Shown: one piece after another, positions 15,878 through 24,841 of the stretch
How positions within the stretch are numbered: position 1 is the first letter of the stretch
Layout of the letters: every line of letters begins with the position of its first letter
DNA from: Actinomyces sp. AC-20-1
GTDB taxonomy: Bacteria > Actinomycetota > Actinomycetes > Actinomycetales > Actinomycetaceae
Length of the DNA stretch: 64,000 nucleotides
NCBI RefSeq assembly: GCF_023369555.1
Contig: NZ_JACJVC010000013.1
Location: 1 to 64,000, forward strand
Reading direction: 5' to 3'
Notes under the pieces: model-generated
Seen by the model: the letters and a program-made list of their open reading frames with translations, nothing else
Told to the model about the DNA's origin: nothing
The model's database searches: none
Program-made: the position numbers and the translations under genes

Positions 15878-18382
15878 TCACCCCTCCTCGACTGAGACGA
15901 CACGGTGCACGGCCACCGTCAGCTCGGTCTCGCGGTCCAGGTCCGCCAGCCGCACCCGCCCGGCCTCGACGGCGAGCACCCTCACCCGCCGCTCCTGCAC
16001 CACGCCGTCGGGGCCCGCCAGACGCAGACGCAGCCGGGAGCGCGAGGCCTGGGCCTGGCGCATCACCGCCAGGGCGTGCACCGGGTCCGTCGCAGCACCG
16101 GCCGGCACGGCCGAGTCCCGGCGCGCCCGCTCCCCGGCACGCAGGCGCCCCACCAGCACGGCCAGGTCCCGGGAGGAGGGACGACGGCGGCGGGTGGCGG
16201 TCGCGGCGCCCGGCCGGACGGGGTCAGCAGCGGGGCCGCCGCGTCGGGCCCCGACGGCACCGCCCGCCAGCAGCAGGCGCCCGCTCGCGTCCTCCAGCAC
16301 CGGGGACAGGCCCGCGGTGCGCAGCTCTCGCAGCACCTGGCCCGCCGGGGCCGTGGCGAGCAGGACGCCCGGGGCGACCTCGTCGAGCCCCAGCCCCCTC
16401 AGGCGCGTCTCAGCCAGGAGGCCGGCCGCGGCCGCAGGGTCGGGGACCCTGAGCACGCAGGCGACCTCGCGCACGCGCACGGCACCGTGGTGGCGGGCCA
16501 CGTCCTCGATGAGGACGGTGAGGGTGCTCGGCAGGGGCGCCGGGGTCCAGCGCTCAAGGGCCTGGCGCAGCTCGTCGGCGGACCAGCCGGCGTCGAGGGC
16601 GCCGCGCACCGACTCGGCGGTGAAGCGCACGGTGAGGGCGCTGCCGCGGGACTCGACCGTGCTGGCCCGCTCCAGCAGCGCCGCGAGGTCGGGCTCGGGG
16701 CGGCCGGGGACGATCGCCGTGAGGTCGGACTGCAGGAGCAGGACGCCGACCGGGACAGCCAGGTCCTCCTCCAGGGCCCGTTCCAGGGCGGCGAGCACAC
16801 GGGGGTCGGCCTCGCCGTCGGAGGTCAGCAGCGCCTCCTCACGCACGGCCCGGGCGAGGACCCGGCCCGCGCGGGACAGGGCCCCTCCCCCGGTGACCCC
16901 CAGGGACTCGGCCTCATCGAGCACGCCGGTGACGGCGCCGTCGGGCACGGGCCTGCGGGGGCGGGCCCAGGTGAGAGCGTCGCGCACCCAGGCGGGGTCG
17001 GCGATGGCGCCCTCCGGCAGGCGCTCGAGCAGCAGGAGCACCCGGCGGCGCAGCCTGCCGGCCCAGGCCGCCTCGACCCCGTCGCCGAGGACGGCGCGCA
17101 GGGCGCCGTCCTCGCCACGGGTGCCGGCGAGCCAGGGGGCGCGCACCGAGACGGCCCAGGCGGCGGCCAGCGGGGCCCAGCGCTCCGGAAGGGTGGTGGT
17201 CCGCCAGTGCGGGGCCTCGGTGGAGGGCACCCAGGTGGCGCCGGCCTCGTCGAGGCCGAGCAGGCCGGCGCCCGCGGCGAGCTCGATGACGCGGGCCGCG
17301 GGCGCGCTCTGCAGGCCGAGGGCGTCGGCGGTCCTGGCCAGGGCCCGCACGCCCACGCCACCCGTGCGCAGGATCGGCCCGCCCTCACGGCCCCACTCCT
17401 CCAGGAGGCCCGTCACGAGACGGATGGTCTCCTCGGCGGCGCGCGAGGCCTGGTCGGCGGTCGTGGACGGGTCCTGGACGGGCAGCGCGGCGGGGTCCGG
17501 GGCGGTGAGGGCCCGGCGCAGCAAGCGGCCGCCGCGCAGGGCGAGGGCGACGTGGCGCGGCAGGAGGAAGCGGGTGGTGCCGGAGGCGTCCCGGGTGCGC
17601 TCGAGCCAGCCGCGTGCGATGAGCGGGGCGGCACCGGGCGCCTGGCCACCGTCGCGCAGGGTCCCGGCGGGTGGGCCCCAGGTGAGCGCGTCGAGCATGG
17701 CGAGGGAGGCCGGGGGCAGGACGGGGGCGTCCTCCTCCGGCAGGTCCGCTAGGTCCGCCGGCGGCACCTCGGGGGCGGGGGCTCGCTGGGTGTCAGCCGG
17801 CTGGGCGACGGCTCGCTGGGCGGCGGCGTGAAGCGCCCGCAGCGAGGGGGGCGGGGACCCCTCGGGCCGGTTCTCCCCCGGTGCCACGGCCAGGGCGAGC
17901 GGGTCCGCCGGGGCGAGCCCGAGCGGGTGGGGGCCGAAGGCCTCCGCGAGACCGGGGACGGGGCCCGGGTCGAGGACGAGCGCGAGGCGGCGCAGCGTCG
18001 CCAGGTGGGCGGCGACGTCGTCGTGCGGAAGGAGCAGGGCGGGGCCGAGGAGGTCGGGGTCCTGGGTGCCGGTGGCGACGACGGCCTCGGCGACGGCGAG
18101 CACGGCGGCGTCGAGGTCCGCGAGCGCGGTCTCGACGCTCGGGCGGGCGCCGGCGCGGGCGGCGAGCATGGTGAAGGAGGAGGACGGCGGGGACAGCAGG
18201 TCCGGGCGGCAGGCGAGCAGCGCCGCGACCTCGGCGTCGGGCAGGGCGGTGAGGTGCGCGGCCAGGGTCTCGGTGCTGACGGCCGCGGCCGCAGGACCGG
18301 CCAGGAGCGCGTCGAGCCGGTGCGCGGCACCCCGCGCGGGGTGCGCGTCGTCGGAGTGCGCGGTGGCGGGCGTCATGCTCAT
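15878..18382 (-). CDS. Helicase-associated (Helicase_C_3-like) protein
   Basis: The 834-residue protein shows the pattern of actinobacterial helicase C-terminal-domain proteins partnered with XPB. The N-terminal half is rich in Ala/Leu helices with a winged-helix look. The Helicase_C_3-type domain lies near residues 590-760 (LTVRFTAESVRGALDAGW, then VLRVPDPAAAAGLLAETRL). The C-terminus (about 765-834) resembles a WYL-like fold (SRLRLRLAGPDGVVQERRV). It has no ATPase motifs of its own. The ATG at 18382 is preceded by TAGGTT 7 nt upstream. It diverges from the XPB gene across a symmetric box array, which suggests shared control and shared DNA-repair or transcription work (inference). Confidence 0.75.
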   Translation of the reverse strand: MSMTPATAHSDDAHPARGAAHRLDALLAGPAAAAVSTETLAAHLTALPDAEVAALLACRPDLLSPPSSSFTMLAARAGARPSVETALADLDAAVLAVAEAVVATGTQDPDLLGPALLLPHDDVAAHLATLRRLALVLDPGPVPGLAEAFGPHPLGLAPADPLALAVAPGENRPEGSPPPSLRALHAAAQRAVAQPADTQRAPAPEVPPADLADLPEEDAPVLPPASLAMLDALTWGPPAGTLRDGGQAPGAAPLIARGWLERTRDASGTTRFLLPRHVALALRGGRLLRRALTAPDPAALPVQDPSTTADQASRAAEETIRLVTGLLEEWGREGGPILRTGGVGVRALARTADALGLQSAPAARVIELAAGAGLLGLDEAGATWVPSTEAPHWRTTTLPERWAPLAAAWAVSVRAPWLAGTRGEDGALRAVLGDGVEAAWAGRLRRRVLLLLERLPEGAIADPAWVRDALTWARPRRPVPDGAVTGVLDEAESLGVTGGGALSRAGRVLARAVREEALLTSDGEADPRVLAALERALEEDLAVPVGVLLLQSDLTAIVPGRPEPDLAALLERASTVESRGSALTVRFTAESVRGALDAGWSADELRQALERWTPAPLPSTLTVLIEDVARHHGAVRVREVACVLRVPDPAAAAGLLAETRLRGLGLDEVAPGVLLATAPAGQVLRELRTAGLSPVLEDASGRLLLAGGAVGARRGGPAADPVRPGAATATRRRRPSSRDLAVLVGRLRAGERARRDSAVPAGAATDPVHALAVMRQAQASRSRLRLRLAGPDGVVQERRVRVLAVEAGRVRLADLDRETELTVAVHRVVSVEEG

Positions 18383-18389
18383 CCGCACC

Positions 18390-18395
18390 AACCTA
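18390..18395 (-). promoter_or_regulatory. -10 hexamer TAGGTT for the helicase-associated gene
   Basis: TAGGTT is followed by 7 nt (GGTGCGG) and the ATG at 18382. Confidence 0.5.
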
Positions 18396-18444
18396 CCGCT
18401 GCGCGCTGCGGACCACCTCTCCCTCCGCTCCCGCCTCTCCCGCC

Positions 18445-18555
18445 AAGGGCCACCTTTTGCGCCAAGGACAACCTGTCGCTCCCAGGACAACCCATGTGCG
18501 CCATCCACGTTGTCCTGAGGCGTACACGTTGTCCTAGGAGCAACAGGTTGTCCAC
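18445..18555. repeat. Symmetric array of six nAGGACAACC boxes with 19-bp periodicity
   Basis: Three boxes read left to right: AAGGGCCACC at 18445, AAGGACAACC at 18464 and CAGGACAACC at 18483. Three mirror them: CGTTGTCCTG at 18508, CGTTGTCCTA at 18527 and GGTTGTCCAC at 18546. Spacing is 19, 19, 25, 19 and 19 bp, symmetric about 18500. The array fills the centre of the 361-bp gap between two divergent genes; the rest of the gap shows only their -10 elements. Spacers of 9 nt exclude CRISPR. A cooperative operator is most likely, with iteron-like use as an alternative. Confidence 0.85.
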
Positions 18556-18731
18556 GCAGCACGTGCGCCGGCGTCAGGACCGGGCCGTCGCCCCGCGCCG
18601 GCACCGGCGGCCCGGCCCCCGTGGCGCTGCGCGGCCAGGACCGGACAGTCCCGAACGCCCGCGGCCCGGACCCGCGTCAGCCGACAGCCGAGCCGTCGCC
18701 TGCGTCACGGCGCCCACCGAGGGCCGCGCGC

Positions 18732-18737
18732 GATACT
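18732..18737 (+). promoter_or_regulatory. -10 hexamer GATACT for the XPB helicase gene
   Basis: GATACT is followed by 6 nt (CCGTCC) and the ATG at 18744. Confidence 0.5.
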
Positions 18738-18743
18738 CCGTCC

Positions 18744-20426
18744 ATGCCCGCCACGCCCGGCCCACCCGACGGCCCCCTCATCGTCCAGAGCGACAAGACC
18801 GTCCTGCTCGAGGTCGCCCACCCCGCCGCCGACGACGCCCGCCGCGCCATCGCGCCCTTCGCCGAGCTCGAGCGGGCCCCCGAGCACGTCCACACCTACC
18901 GCGTCACCCCGCTGGCCCTGTGGAACGCCCGTGCCGCCGGCCTCGACCCCGAGACCGTCATCCACGTCCTCATCACCTACTCGCGCTTCCCCGTCCCGCA
19001 CTCCCTGTTGACCGAGGTCGCCGAGACGATGGGCCGCTACGGCCGCCTCCAGCTGCTCTCCGACCCGGCGCACGGGCTCGTGCTGCACGCCACGGACGTG
19101 CCCGTGCTCGAGGAGGTCACGCGCTCGCGGCGCACCGCGGGGATGCTCGGTGAGCGCCTGTCCCCCGAGGACGTCGTCGTCCACCCCTCCGAGCGCGGCA
19201 ACCTCAAGCAGGCGCTCATCAAGCTGGGCTGGCCCGCGGAGGACCTCGCCGGCTACGTCGACGGCGAGAGCCACCCCATCGCCCTGGCCGACGACCCCGA
19301 GGGGGCCGCCGCCCGCGTGCCCGGCGCCTTCGCGCTGCGCCCGTACCAGTCCCAGGCGGTCGAGGCCTTCTGGGCTGGCGGCAGCGGCGTCGTCGTCCTG
19401 CCCTGCGGGGCCGGCAAGACCCTCGTGGGGGCCGCCTGCATGGCCCGGAGCTCGACGACGACGCTCATCCTCGTGACGAACGCGGTCTCAGCCCGGCAGT
19501 GGAAGGAGGAGCTGGTCCGCTTCACCTCCCTCACCGAGGACGAGGTCGGCGAGTACTCGGGCTCGCGCAAGGAGGTGCGGCCGGTCACCATCGCCACGTA
19601 CCAGGTGCTCACCACCCGCCGGAAGGACGTCTACCCGCACCTCGACCTGCTCGACGCCCACGACTGGGGCCTCATCGTCTACGACGAGGTGCACCTGCTG
19701 CCCGCCCCGGTCTTCCGCATGACCGCCGAGCTCCAGGCGCGCCGTCGGCTCGGGCTGACGGCGACGCTCGTGCGCGAGGACGGCCGTGAGGACGAGGTGT
19801 TCTCCCTCATCGGGCCCAAGCGCTACGACGCCCCGTGGAAGGACCTGGAGAACCAGGGGTGGATCGCGCCCGCCGTCTGCACGGAGGTGCGCCTGGCCCT
19901 CGACGCCGGCGAGCGCATGACCTACGCGACCGCCTCGCCCGAGGACCGCTACCGGCTGGCCGCGACGACCCCGCGCAAGACGGGTGTGGTCGACCGGCTG
20001 CTCGAGCGCCACCCCGGCGAGAGCGCACTCGTCATCGGCCAGTACGTCGACCAGCTCGAGGAGATCGCGGAGCACCTGGGGGCCCCGCTCATCACCGGGG
20101 CGACGACGGTCCGCGAGCGCCAGCGGCTCTACGACGCCTTCCGTGCCGGCCAGGTGGGCACGCTCGTGGTGTCCAAGGTCGCCAACTTCTCCATCGACCT
20201 GCCGGGAGCCTCCGTGGCGGTGCAGGTGAGTGGGTCCTTCGGGTCCCGTCAGGAGGAGGCTCAGCGCCTGGGCCGGATCGTGCGACCGAAGGAGGACGGG
20301 CGACAGGCCCACTTCTACACGGTGGTCACGCGCGACACGGTGGACCAGGACATGGCGGCGCACCGTCAGCGCTTCCTGGCCGAGCAGGGCTACGCCTACG
20401 ACGTCGTGGACGCCGCGGACCTGTGA
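18744..20426 (+). CDS. xpb: XPB/Ssl2-type SF2 DNA helicase
   Basis: The 560-residue protein is a bacterial XPB homologue (the family annotated ercc3 in mycobacteria). An N-terminal helicase-XPB-like domain (LIVQSDKTVLLEVAHP, about 10-130) precedes the ATPase core. The core has Walker A CGAGKT near residue 220, DEVH box VYDEVHLL near 313, motif III LGLTATL and motif VI QEEAQRLGRIVRPK. These enzymes unwind DNA 3' to 5' with ATP and are linked to repair; the role in bacteria is not settled. The start at 18744 agrees with the -10 hexamer just upstream. Upstream in-frame codons run through the intergenic region and are rejected. Confidence 0.93.
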   Translation: MPATPGPPDGPLIVQSDKTVLLEVAHPAADDARRAIAPFAELERAPEHVHTYRVTPLALWNARAAGLDPETVIHVLITYSRFPVPHSLLTEVAETMGRYGRLQLLSDPAHGLVLHATDVPVLEEVTRSRRTAGMLGERLSPEDVVVHPSERGNLKQALIKLGWPAEDLAGYVDGESHPIALADDPEGAAARVPGAFALRPYQSQAVEAFWAGGSGVVVLPCGAGKTLVGAACMARSSTTTLILVTNAVSARQWKEELVRFTSLTEDEVGEYSGSRKEVRPVTIATYQVLTTRRKDVYPHLDLLDAHDWGLIVYDEVHLLPAPVFRMTAELQARRRLGLTATLVREDGREDEVFSLIGPKRYDAPWKDLENQGWIAPAVCTEVRLALDAGERMTYATASPEDRYRLAATTPRKTGVVDRLLERHPGESALVIGQYVDQLEEIAEHLGAPLITGATTVRERQRLYDAFRAGQVGTLVVSKVANFSIDLPGASVAVQVSGSFGSRQEEAQRLGRIVRPKEDGRQAHFYTVVTRDTVDQDMAAHRQRFLAEQGYAYDVVDAADL

Positions 20427-20449
20427 GGACGGCCCTGGGGGCGAGCCCG

Positions 20450-20494
20450 GGGCGGGCAGGGGCCCGCGGGCACGGCGCCCCCGAGGGCCCGCCC
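20450..20494. terminator. Possible bidirectional terminator between xpb and the amidotransferase gene
   Basis: GGGCGGGC at 20450-20457 pairs with GCCCGCCC at 20487-20494, with internal CCCGCGGG able to fold further. The two flanking genes are convergent. Confidence 0.4.
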
Positions 20495-20531
20495 ACCCGG
20501 CGGCTCCCGGCCGCCCGCCCTCTCGGCCCTC

Positions 20532-21416
20532 TCAGCGGCGGGTGACCGCGTGGGCCCGGGCGCTGAGGACCAGCTGCCGGGCGAGCTCACGGCCGAAGGC
20601 CTGGACGACGGCGTCCACCCTCTCCGCCTCGGCGCGCGCCCACCTGCCCGCCTCGACGGCCGCGGCGGGCAGGTCGGCGTCGGCAAGCGCCTCGGCGGCC
20701 TCGCCGCCCTGGACGAGGCCCATCTCGCGGGCCGCGCTGCGCGCCTGCCAGTACTCGATGCGGGCGGGGGTGGACTCGGGGTGGTGCTGCAGGGCGAGCA
20801 GGCGCCCGGCGCGCCACGCCTGGACGGGGGCGCCGGCGGAGGAGGCGAGCAGGGTGGCCCCCTCGGGCAGGCGGACGACGCCGTCGTCGTGGGAGACGAT
20901 GACGGGCAGGCGGGTGCCGTCGTGGGTGGGGACGCCGGTGCGCACCGCGGTGCGCACGGCGGCGTCGATGACCGGTGCGAGGAAGGGGTCCTCGGTGGCC
21001 GCCTCGGTGAGCTCGATCTCGACGATGCCGCCCTCGGGCCCGTGGGGCGAGGGGACGGCGGTGGCGCCGCCGAGCGCCTCCGCGGCGACCTGGGCGCCCA
21101 GGCAGATGGCGACGGCGGGCACGCGCTCCTCGACGACGCGCCGCAGCAGGTGGCGCAGGTCCGCGAGCCAGGGGTGGGCGCCGTCGTCGTGGGCGCTCAT
21201 GGCGCCGCCCATGACGACGAGGCCGTCACCGACGTCGGCGAGGTCGGGGACGGGGTCGCCCTGCCACAGGCGTACGAGGCTCAGCCGGGCGCCGCTGGCG
21301 AAGAGCCACTCGCCCAGGCGGCCGAGGGGGGCGAAGGCCTCCGGCTCGATGACCGTGAGGACGGGGGTGCGAGCACCTGTCGGGTCCTGTCGGAGGGCTC
21401 CCGCTATGTCAGTCAT
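20532..21416 (-). CDS. Type 1 glutamine amidotransferase (class I GATase-like)
   Basis: The 294-residue protein has the class I GATase triad: nucleophile Cys in AICLGAQ, and His-Glu in LQHHPEST. The GMGG-type segment is LVVMGGAMSAHDD. Related stand-alone proteins resemble the glutaminase half of GMP synthase; the amide acceptor is unknown. A C-terminal helical region (about 225-294) is rich in Ala, Glu and Arg. The ATG at 21416 has no good ribosome site. Upstream, 21417-21584 holds no recognisable element apart from a weak ATGAAT 7 nt before the ATG. Confidence 0.85.
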   Translation of the reverse strand: MTDIAGALRQDPTGARTPVLTVIEPEAFAPLGRLGEWLFASGARLSLVRLWQGDPVPDLADVGDGLVVMGGAMSAHDDGAHPWLADLRHLLRRVVEERVPAVAICLGAQVAAEALGGATAVPSPHGPEGGIVEIELTEAATEDPFLAPVIDAAVRTAVRTGVPTHDGTRLPVIVSHDDGVVRLPEGATLLASSAGAPVQAWRAGRLLALQHHPESTPARIEYWQARSAAREMGLVQGGEAAEALADADLPAAAVEAGRWARAEAERVDAVVQAFGRELARQLVLSARAHAVTRR

Positions 21417-21587
21417 GCGGTCTATTCATGCCATGAGCCCCGGGCCGCGCAAGCCGGCACCGGTGCGCGCCGCCGTGGCGGGCGGTCCTCGCCAGTCCCG
21501 CTGCGGGGAGCCGGCGTCCCCGTTCTGGCGCGCGCTTGCAGTGAAACTGCTTGCGGCAGGCGGGGGCCGGGACGACGATGACGGGTG

Positions 21588-23657
21588 ATGGAGACAACAC
21601 GCCTTGCCCGTCCGGGCGCACTCGTCCGCCTGTCCGCCTGCGGCCTGCTCGTCGCCGGGGCCCTGGTGCTGCCCCCGACGGCGGCCGCTGCCCCTCTCTC
21701 GTGGGAGGCCCCCGCCCGGGTGCTGCCGGCGGCGACGTCGACCGTCCTGTCCCAGCCGGTCACCGACGGCGCCGGGGTGCTGGACGACGACGACGCCCAG
21801 GAGGTCGTCGACCAGCTCGCTGAGGAGGGGGTCGGGCTGTGGGTGGTGACCCTCGACGACGCCTCGGTGACGGCGGAGGCCTACGCCACGCAGGCGTGGG
21901 ACGACTCGCGTCTGGGCACGCAGGACCTCCTCCTCGTCATCAACACGTCGAGCTCGGCACGCACCTACGCCTTCGCGGGCTCGGCGAGGGGCGGCGTGTG
22001 GAGTGACGAGACCGTCGACGAGGTGCGCACCGCGATCTACACCCAGCTGCGCGAGGACGACTACGACGGCGCTGTGCGGGCGGTCCTCACCGGCCTCGGA
22101 TCCGGGGACGGCGACACAGCCGGCGACGCGGTCCCGGCTGCCGGCTCCACCGCGGCCTCCGATGACGGTGGTGGCAGCGCTGGCCTCGTCCTCGCGCTGG
22201 GGGCGGCGGGCGCCATCGGCGGGGGCGCCCTGGCGTACTCGCGCTCACGGCGCAAGAAGTCCTCGAGCGGTGCGCCGACCGGTTCGGGCCCCGCCCCGCA
22301 GGTCTCCCTGGAGACCCTCACGGTCCAGGCCGGCAACGCGCTCGTGACGGCCGACGACGCCGTGCGGGCCGCGGACGAGGAGCTGTCCTACGCGCAGGCC
22401 CAGTTCGGCCTGGCGGCAACGGACGCCTTCACCCAGGCACTGGCCACGGCCCGTGAGCACGTGGCCCGCTCCTTCGAGCTGCGCCGGCTGCTTGACGACG
22501 CGGTCCCCGAGACCGAGGCCCAGCAGCGGCAGATGAGCGAGGAGATCCTCTCGCGCTGCCAGGAGGCGGTGCGGGTGATCCAGGAGCAGGAGGCGGCCTT
22601 CAACGAGCGGCGCGGGCTCGAGGCGAACCTGCCGGCCTCGATCGCGGAGACGTCCCAGCGGGCGGAGGAGACCGAGCGCTCCCTCAAGGCCGCCCAGACG
22701 CTGCTGGTGACCCTGCACGCCTCCTACCCCGCCTCCGCGCTCACGAGCGTGTCCGAGGCCCCGGCTGAGGCCGCCCGGCTGCTGGCGGCCGGGCGCACGG
22801 CCCTGGACCAGGCGCGCGCCTCGGTTGAGGCCGGCGAGCAGTCCACGGCCGTGGAGCAGGTGCGCATCGCCCAGGGCTCCATCGCCCAGGCGGGCCAGCT
22901 GGCCGCGCAGGTCTCGGGCGCCCGCGAGCGCCTGGCGACGGCGGAGGCGGACCTCGCCGCGGCCATCGCCTCGATCTCCTCCGACCTGGTGGACGCGGCG
23001 CGGCTGAGCGCCCAGGTTCCGGCAGCCTCCCTGTCGCTGCTCGTGGCGGACGCCGAGGCGGCTGTGGCCGAGGGACGGACGGCCTCCACGGGCAGCGGCC
23101 CCGGCGGCACGGGCGGGGACCCCCTGGCTGCTCTTGAGCACCTGGCGCGTGCGGAGAGCGCGCTCGACGCCGCCCTCGCGCCGGCGCGCGCCCAGGAGGA
23201 GAACGACTCGCGTGCGCGCGCCCAGCTCACCTCCCGCCTGGCGCGGCTGAGCGCCCAGGTCGACGCGGTCACGTCCTACGTCACCACGCACCGCGGGGTC
23301 GTCGGTCCCTCGGCCCGCACGGCCCTGAGCGAGGCGGCGCGCCACGCGGCGGCGGCCACGAGCCTGCAGCCGACGGCCCCGGCAGCCGCCCTCACGGAGG
23401 TCGCGGCCGCGGAGCCGCTCGTGGCTCAGGCCCAGGCCCTGGCGGAGACCGACGTGCGCAACCACCGGGACTCGTGGGGCTCGGGCTCCTCGGGGGACTC
23501 CGGCATCGACCTGGGCTCGCTCGTCCTGGGCGGCATCCTCCTGGGCGGTGGCGGGCGCCGCGGCGGCTACGGCGGCTGGGGCGGTCACGGTGGCGGCTTC
23601 GGCGGAGGATTCGGAGGAGGCGGCGGCGGTTTCGGAGGAGGGGGCGGCCGCTTCTGA
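21588..23657 (+). CDS. TPM-domain membrane protein with long coiled coil and Gly-rich tail
   Basis: The 689-residue protein starts with a signal segment (LVRLSACGLLVAGALVLPPTAAAA). A TPM domain (about 50-165) follows, with TDGAGVLDDDDAQEVVDQLA and LLLVINTSSSARTYAFAGSA. Next come a membrane segment (SAGLVLALGAAGAIGGGALAY) and a long helical, probably coiled-coil part (about 245-610). The tail is Gly-rich with repeated GGFGGG units. TPM proteins are known in photosystem repair and as membrane-linked proteins near PspA. Here pspA follows 186 nt downstream on the same strand, a common actinobacterial pairing, so a role in envelope stress is likely (inference). The start could also be GTG at 21585. 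Confidence 0.85.
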   Translation: METTRLARPGALVRLSACGLLVAGALVLPPTAAAAPLSWEAPARVLPAATSTVLSQPVTDGAGVLDDDDAQEVVDQLAEEGVGLWVVTLDDASVTAEAYATQAWDDSRLGTQDLLLVINTSSSARTYAFAGSARGGVWSDETVDEVRTAIYTQLREDDYDGAVRAVLTGLGSGDGDTAGDAVPAAGSTAASDDGGGSAGLVLALGAAGAIGGGALAYSRSRRKKSSSGAPTGSGPAPQVSLETLTVQAGNALVTADDAVRAADEELSYAQAQFGLAATDAFTQALATAREHVARSFELRRLLDDAVPETEAQQRQMSEEILSRCQEAVRVIQEQEAAFNERRGLEANLPASIAETSQRAEETERSLKAAQTLLVTLHASYPASALTSVSEAPAEAARLLAAGRTALDQARASVEAGEQSTAVEQVRIAQGSIAQAGQLAAQVSGARERLATAEADLAAAIASISSDLVDAARLSAQVPAASLSLLVADAEAAVAEGRTASTGSGPGGTGGDPLAALEHLARAESALDAALAPARAQEENDSRARAQLTSRLARLSAQVDAVTSYVTTHRGVVGPSARTALSEAARHAAAATSLQPTAPAAALTEVAAAEPLVAQAQALAETDVRNHRDSWGSGSSGDSGIDLGSLVLGGILLGGGGRRGGYGGWGGHGGGFGGGFGGGGGGFGGGGGRF

Positions 23658-23843
23658 GCCGTTCGCCTCAGCGCCCCGCGCCCGCCCAGGCTCACGCCGT
23701 GAGCGATACGAGTGCGTCATCCCCCGAGGTCGGCCGGACACGACGCCCCTGTCCGTGGGACCATCCTCGTGAGGCACGCACGCGCCGCTCCCCAACGACG
23801 CGAGGCGCACCCCGCCACCGTGAGAGAACGAAAGGCCACCACC

Positions 23844-24665
23844 ATGGTTGAGAAGCAGTCGATCCTGGGGCGCATCGCCCAGCTGACCCGAGCCAATGTC
23901 AACGCCCTCCTCGACCGCGCCGAGGACCCGGAGAAGATGCTCGACCAGCTCGTGCGCGACTACACCGCCTCCATCGCCGAGGCCCGTGACGCCGTCGCCC
24001 AGACCATCGGCAACCTCCGCCTGGCCGAGAAGGACTACGAGGCCGACCTCAACGAGGCCAAGGACTGGGGCGCCAAGGCGCTCGCCGCCTCCACCAAGGC
24101 GGACCAGCTGCGCGCCGCGGGCGACACCGCCGGCGCCGACAAGTGGGACTCCCTGGCCAAGATCGCCCTCACCAAGCAGATCTCCGCCGAGAACGAGGCC
24201 AAGGCCTCCGAGCCGATCATCGCCTCCCAGCGCCAGGTCGTCGACCAGCTCAAGACCGGCCTGCAGCAGATGGAGGCCAAGCTCTCCGACCTCAAGTCCA
24301 AGCGCGACACGCTCGTCGCCCGCCAGAAGTCCGCCCAGGCCCAGGTCAAGGTCCAGGGGGCCATCCGCTCGATCAACCTCATGGACCCCACGAGCGAGCT
24401 CTCCCGCTACGAGGACCAGGTGCGTCGCATCGAGGCCCAGGCCGAGGGCCAGGCCGAGATCGCCGGTGCCTCCCTCGAGGCCCAGTTCGCCGAGCTAGAG
24501 TCCTCCTCCACCGCCACCGAGGCCGAGCTGCGCCTGGCCGCCCTCAAGTCGGGCGCCGCCATCGAGGCTCCCGCCCCCACGGCCCAGATCACCGACGGAC
24601 AGGTCGATGACGCCTTCGCCGCCCTGAAGGACGAGACCGGGCAGGCGCAGGAGTCCTCCTACTGA
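23844..24665 (+). CDS. pspA: PspA/IM30 family membrane-stress protein
   Basis: The 273-residue, almost wholly helical protein belongs to PspA/IM30. The N-terminal amphipathic stretch SILGRIAQLTRANVNALLDR is followed by the signature EDPEKMLDQLVRDYTASIAEARDAVA-type segment and long heptad-rich helices. Known family members coat damaged inner membrane and oligomerise in ESCRT-III-like rods. The ATG at 23844 is preceded by AAAGG. The partner TPM-domain gene lies immediately upstream. No PspC or ClgR gene lies nearby. Confidence 0.93.
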   Translation: MVEKQSILGRIAQLTRANVNALLDRAEDPEKMLDQLVRDYTASIAEARDAVAQTIGNLRLAEKDYEADLNEAKDWGAKALAASTKADQLRAAGDTAGADKWDSLAKIALTKQISAENEAKASEPIIASQRQVVDQLKTGLQQMEAKLSDLKSKRDTLVARQKSAQAQVKVQGAIRSINLMDPTSELSRYEDQVRRIEAQAEGQAEIAGASLEAQFAELESSSTATEAELRLAALKSGAAIEAPAPTAQITDGQVDDAFAALKDETGQAQESSY

Positions 24666-24727
24666 GGCACCCGCTGAGGGACCGGGCCGGGAGCCGACGG
24701 TCCCCGGCAGCACAGTGGCACCACCGT

Positions 24728-24760
24728 GACGGCGGCCGTGCGTGAGGCACGGCCGCCGTC
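24728..24760 (+). terminator. Terminator of pspA
   Basis: A 14-bp perfect stem (GACGGCGGCCGTGC and its complement) has a 5-nt loop and begins 63 nt after the stop codon. Confidence 0.7.
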
Positions 24761-24829
24761 GCGCGTTCCCGCACCCCGCCCGGCCGGCGACCCCGCACCG
24801 GCCGCCGGCCCCGTCCCGGCCCGCCCCGC

Positions 24830-24835
24830 TAGCAT
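24830..24835 (+). promoter_or_regulatory. -10 hexamer TAGCAT for the NYN gene
   Basis: TAGCAT is followed by 6 nt (GGGCGC) and the ATG at 24842. Confidence 0.5.
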
Positions 24836-24841
24836 GGGCGC

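Noticed and set aside
18445-18555. CRISPR array
   Set aside because: Repeats are 10 bp with 9-bp gaps and half are inverted; there are no cas genes.
21424-21429. Leaderless promoter for the glutamine amidotransferase (ATGAAT 7 nt before the ATG)
   Set aside because: Position 2 is T rather than the strongly conserved A, so I did not list it as a promoter.
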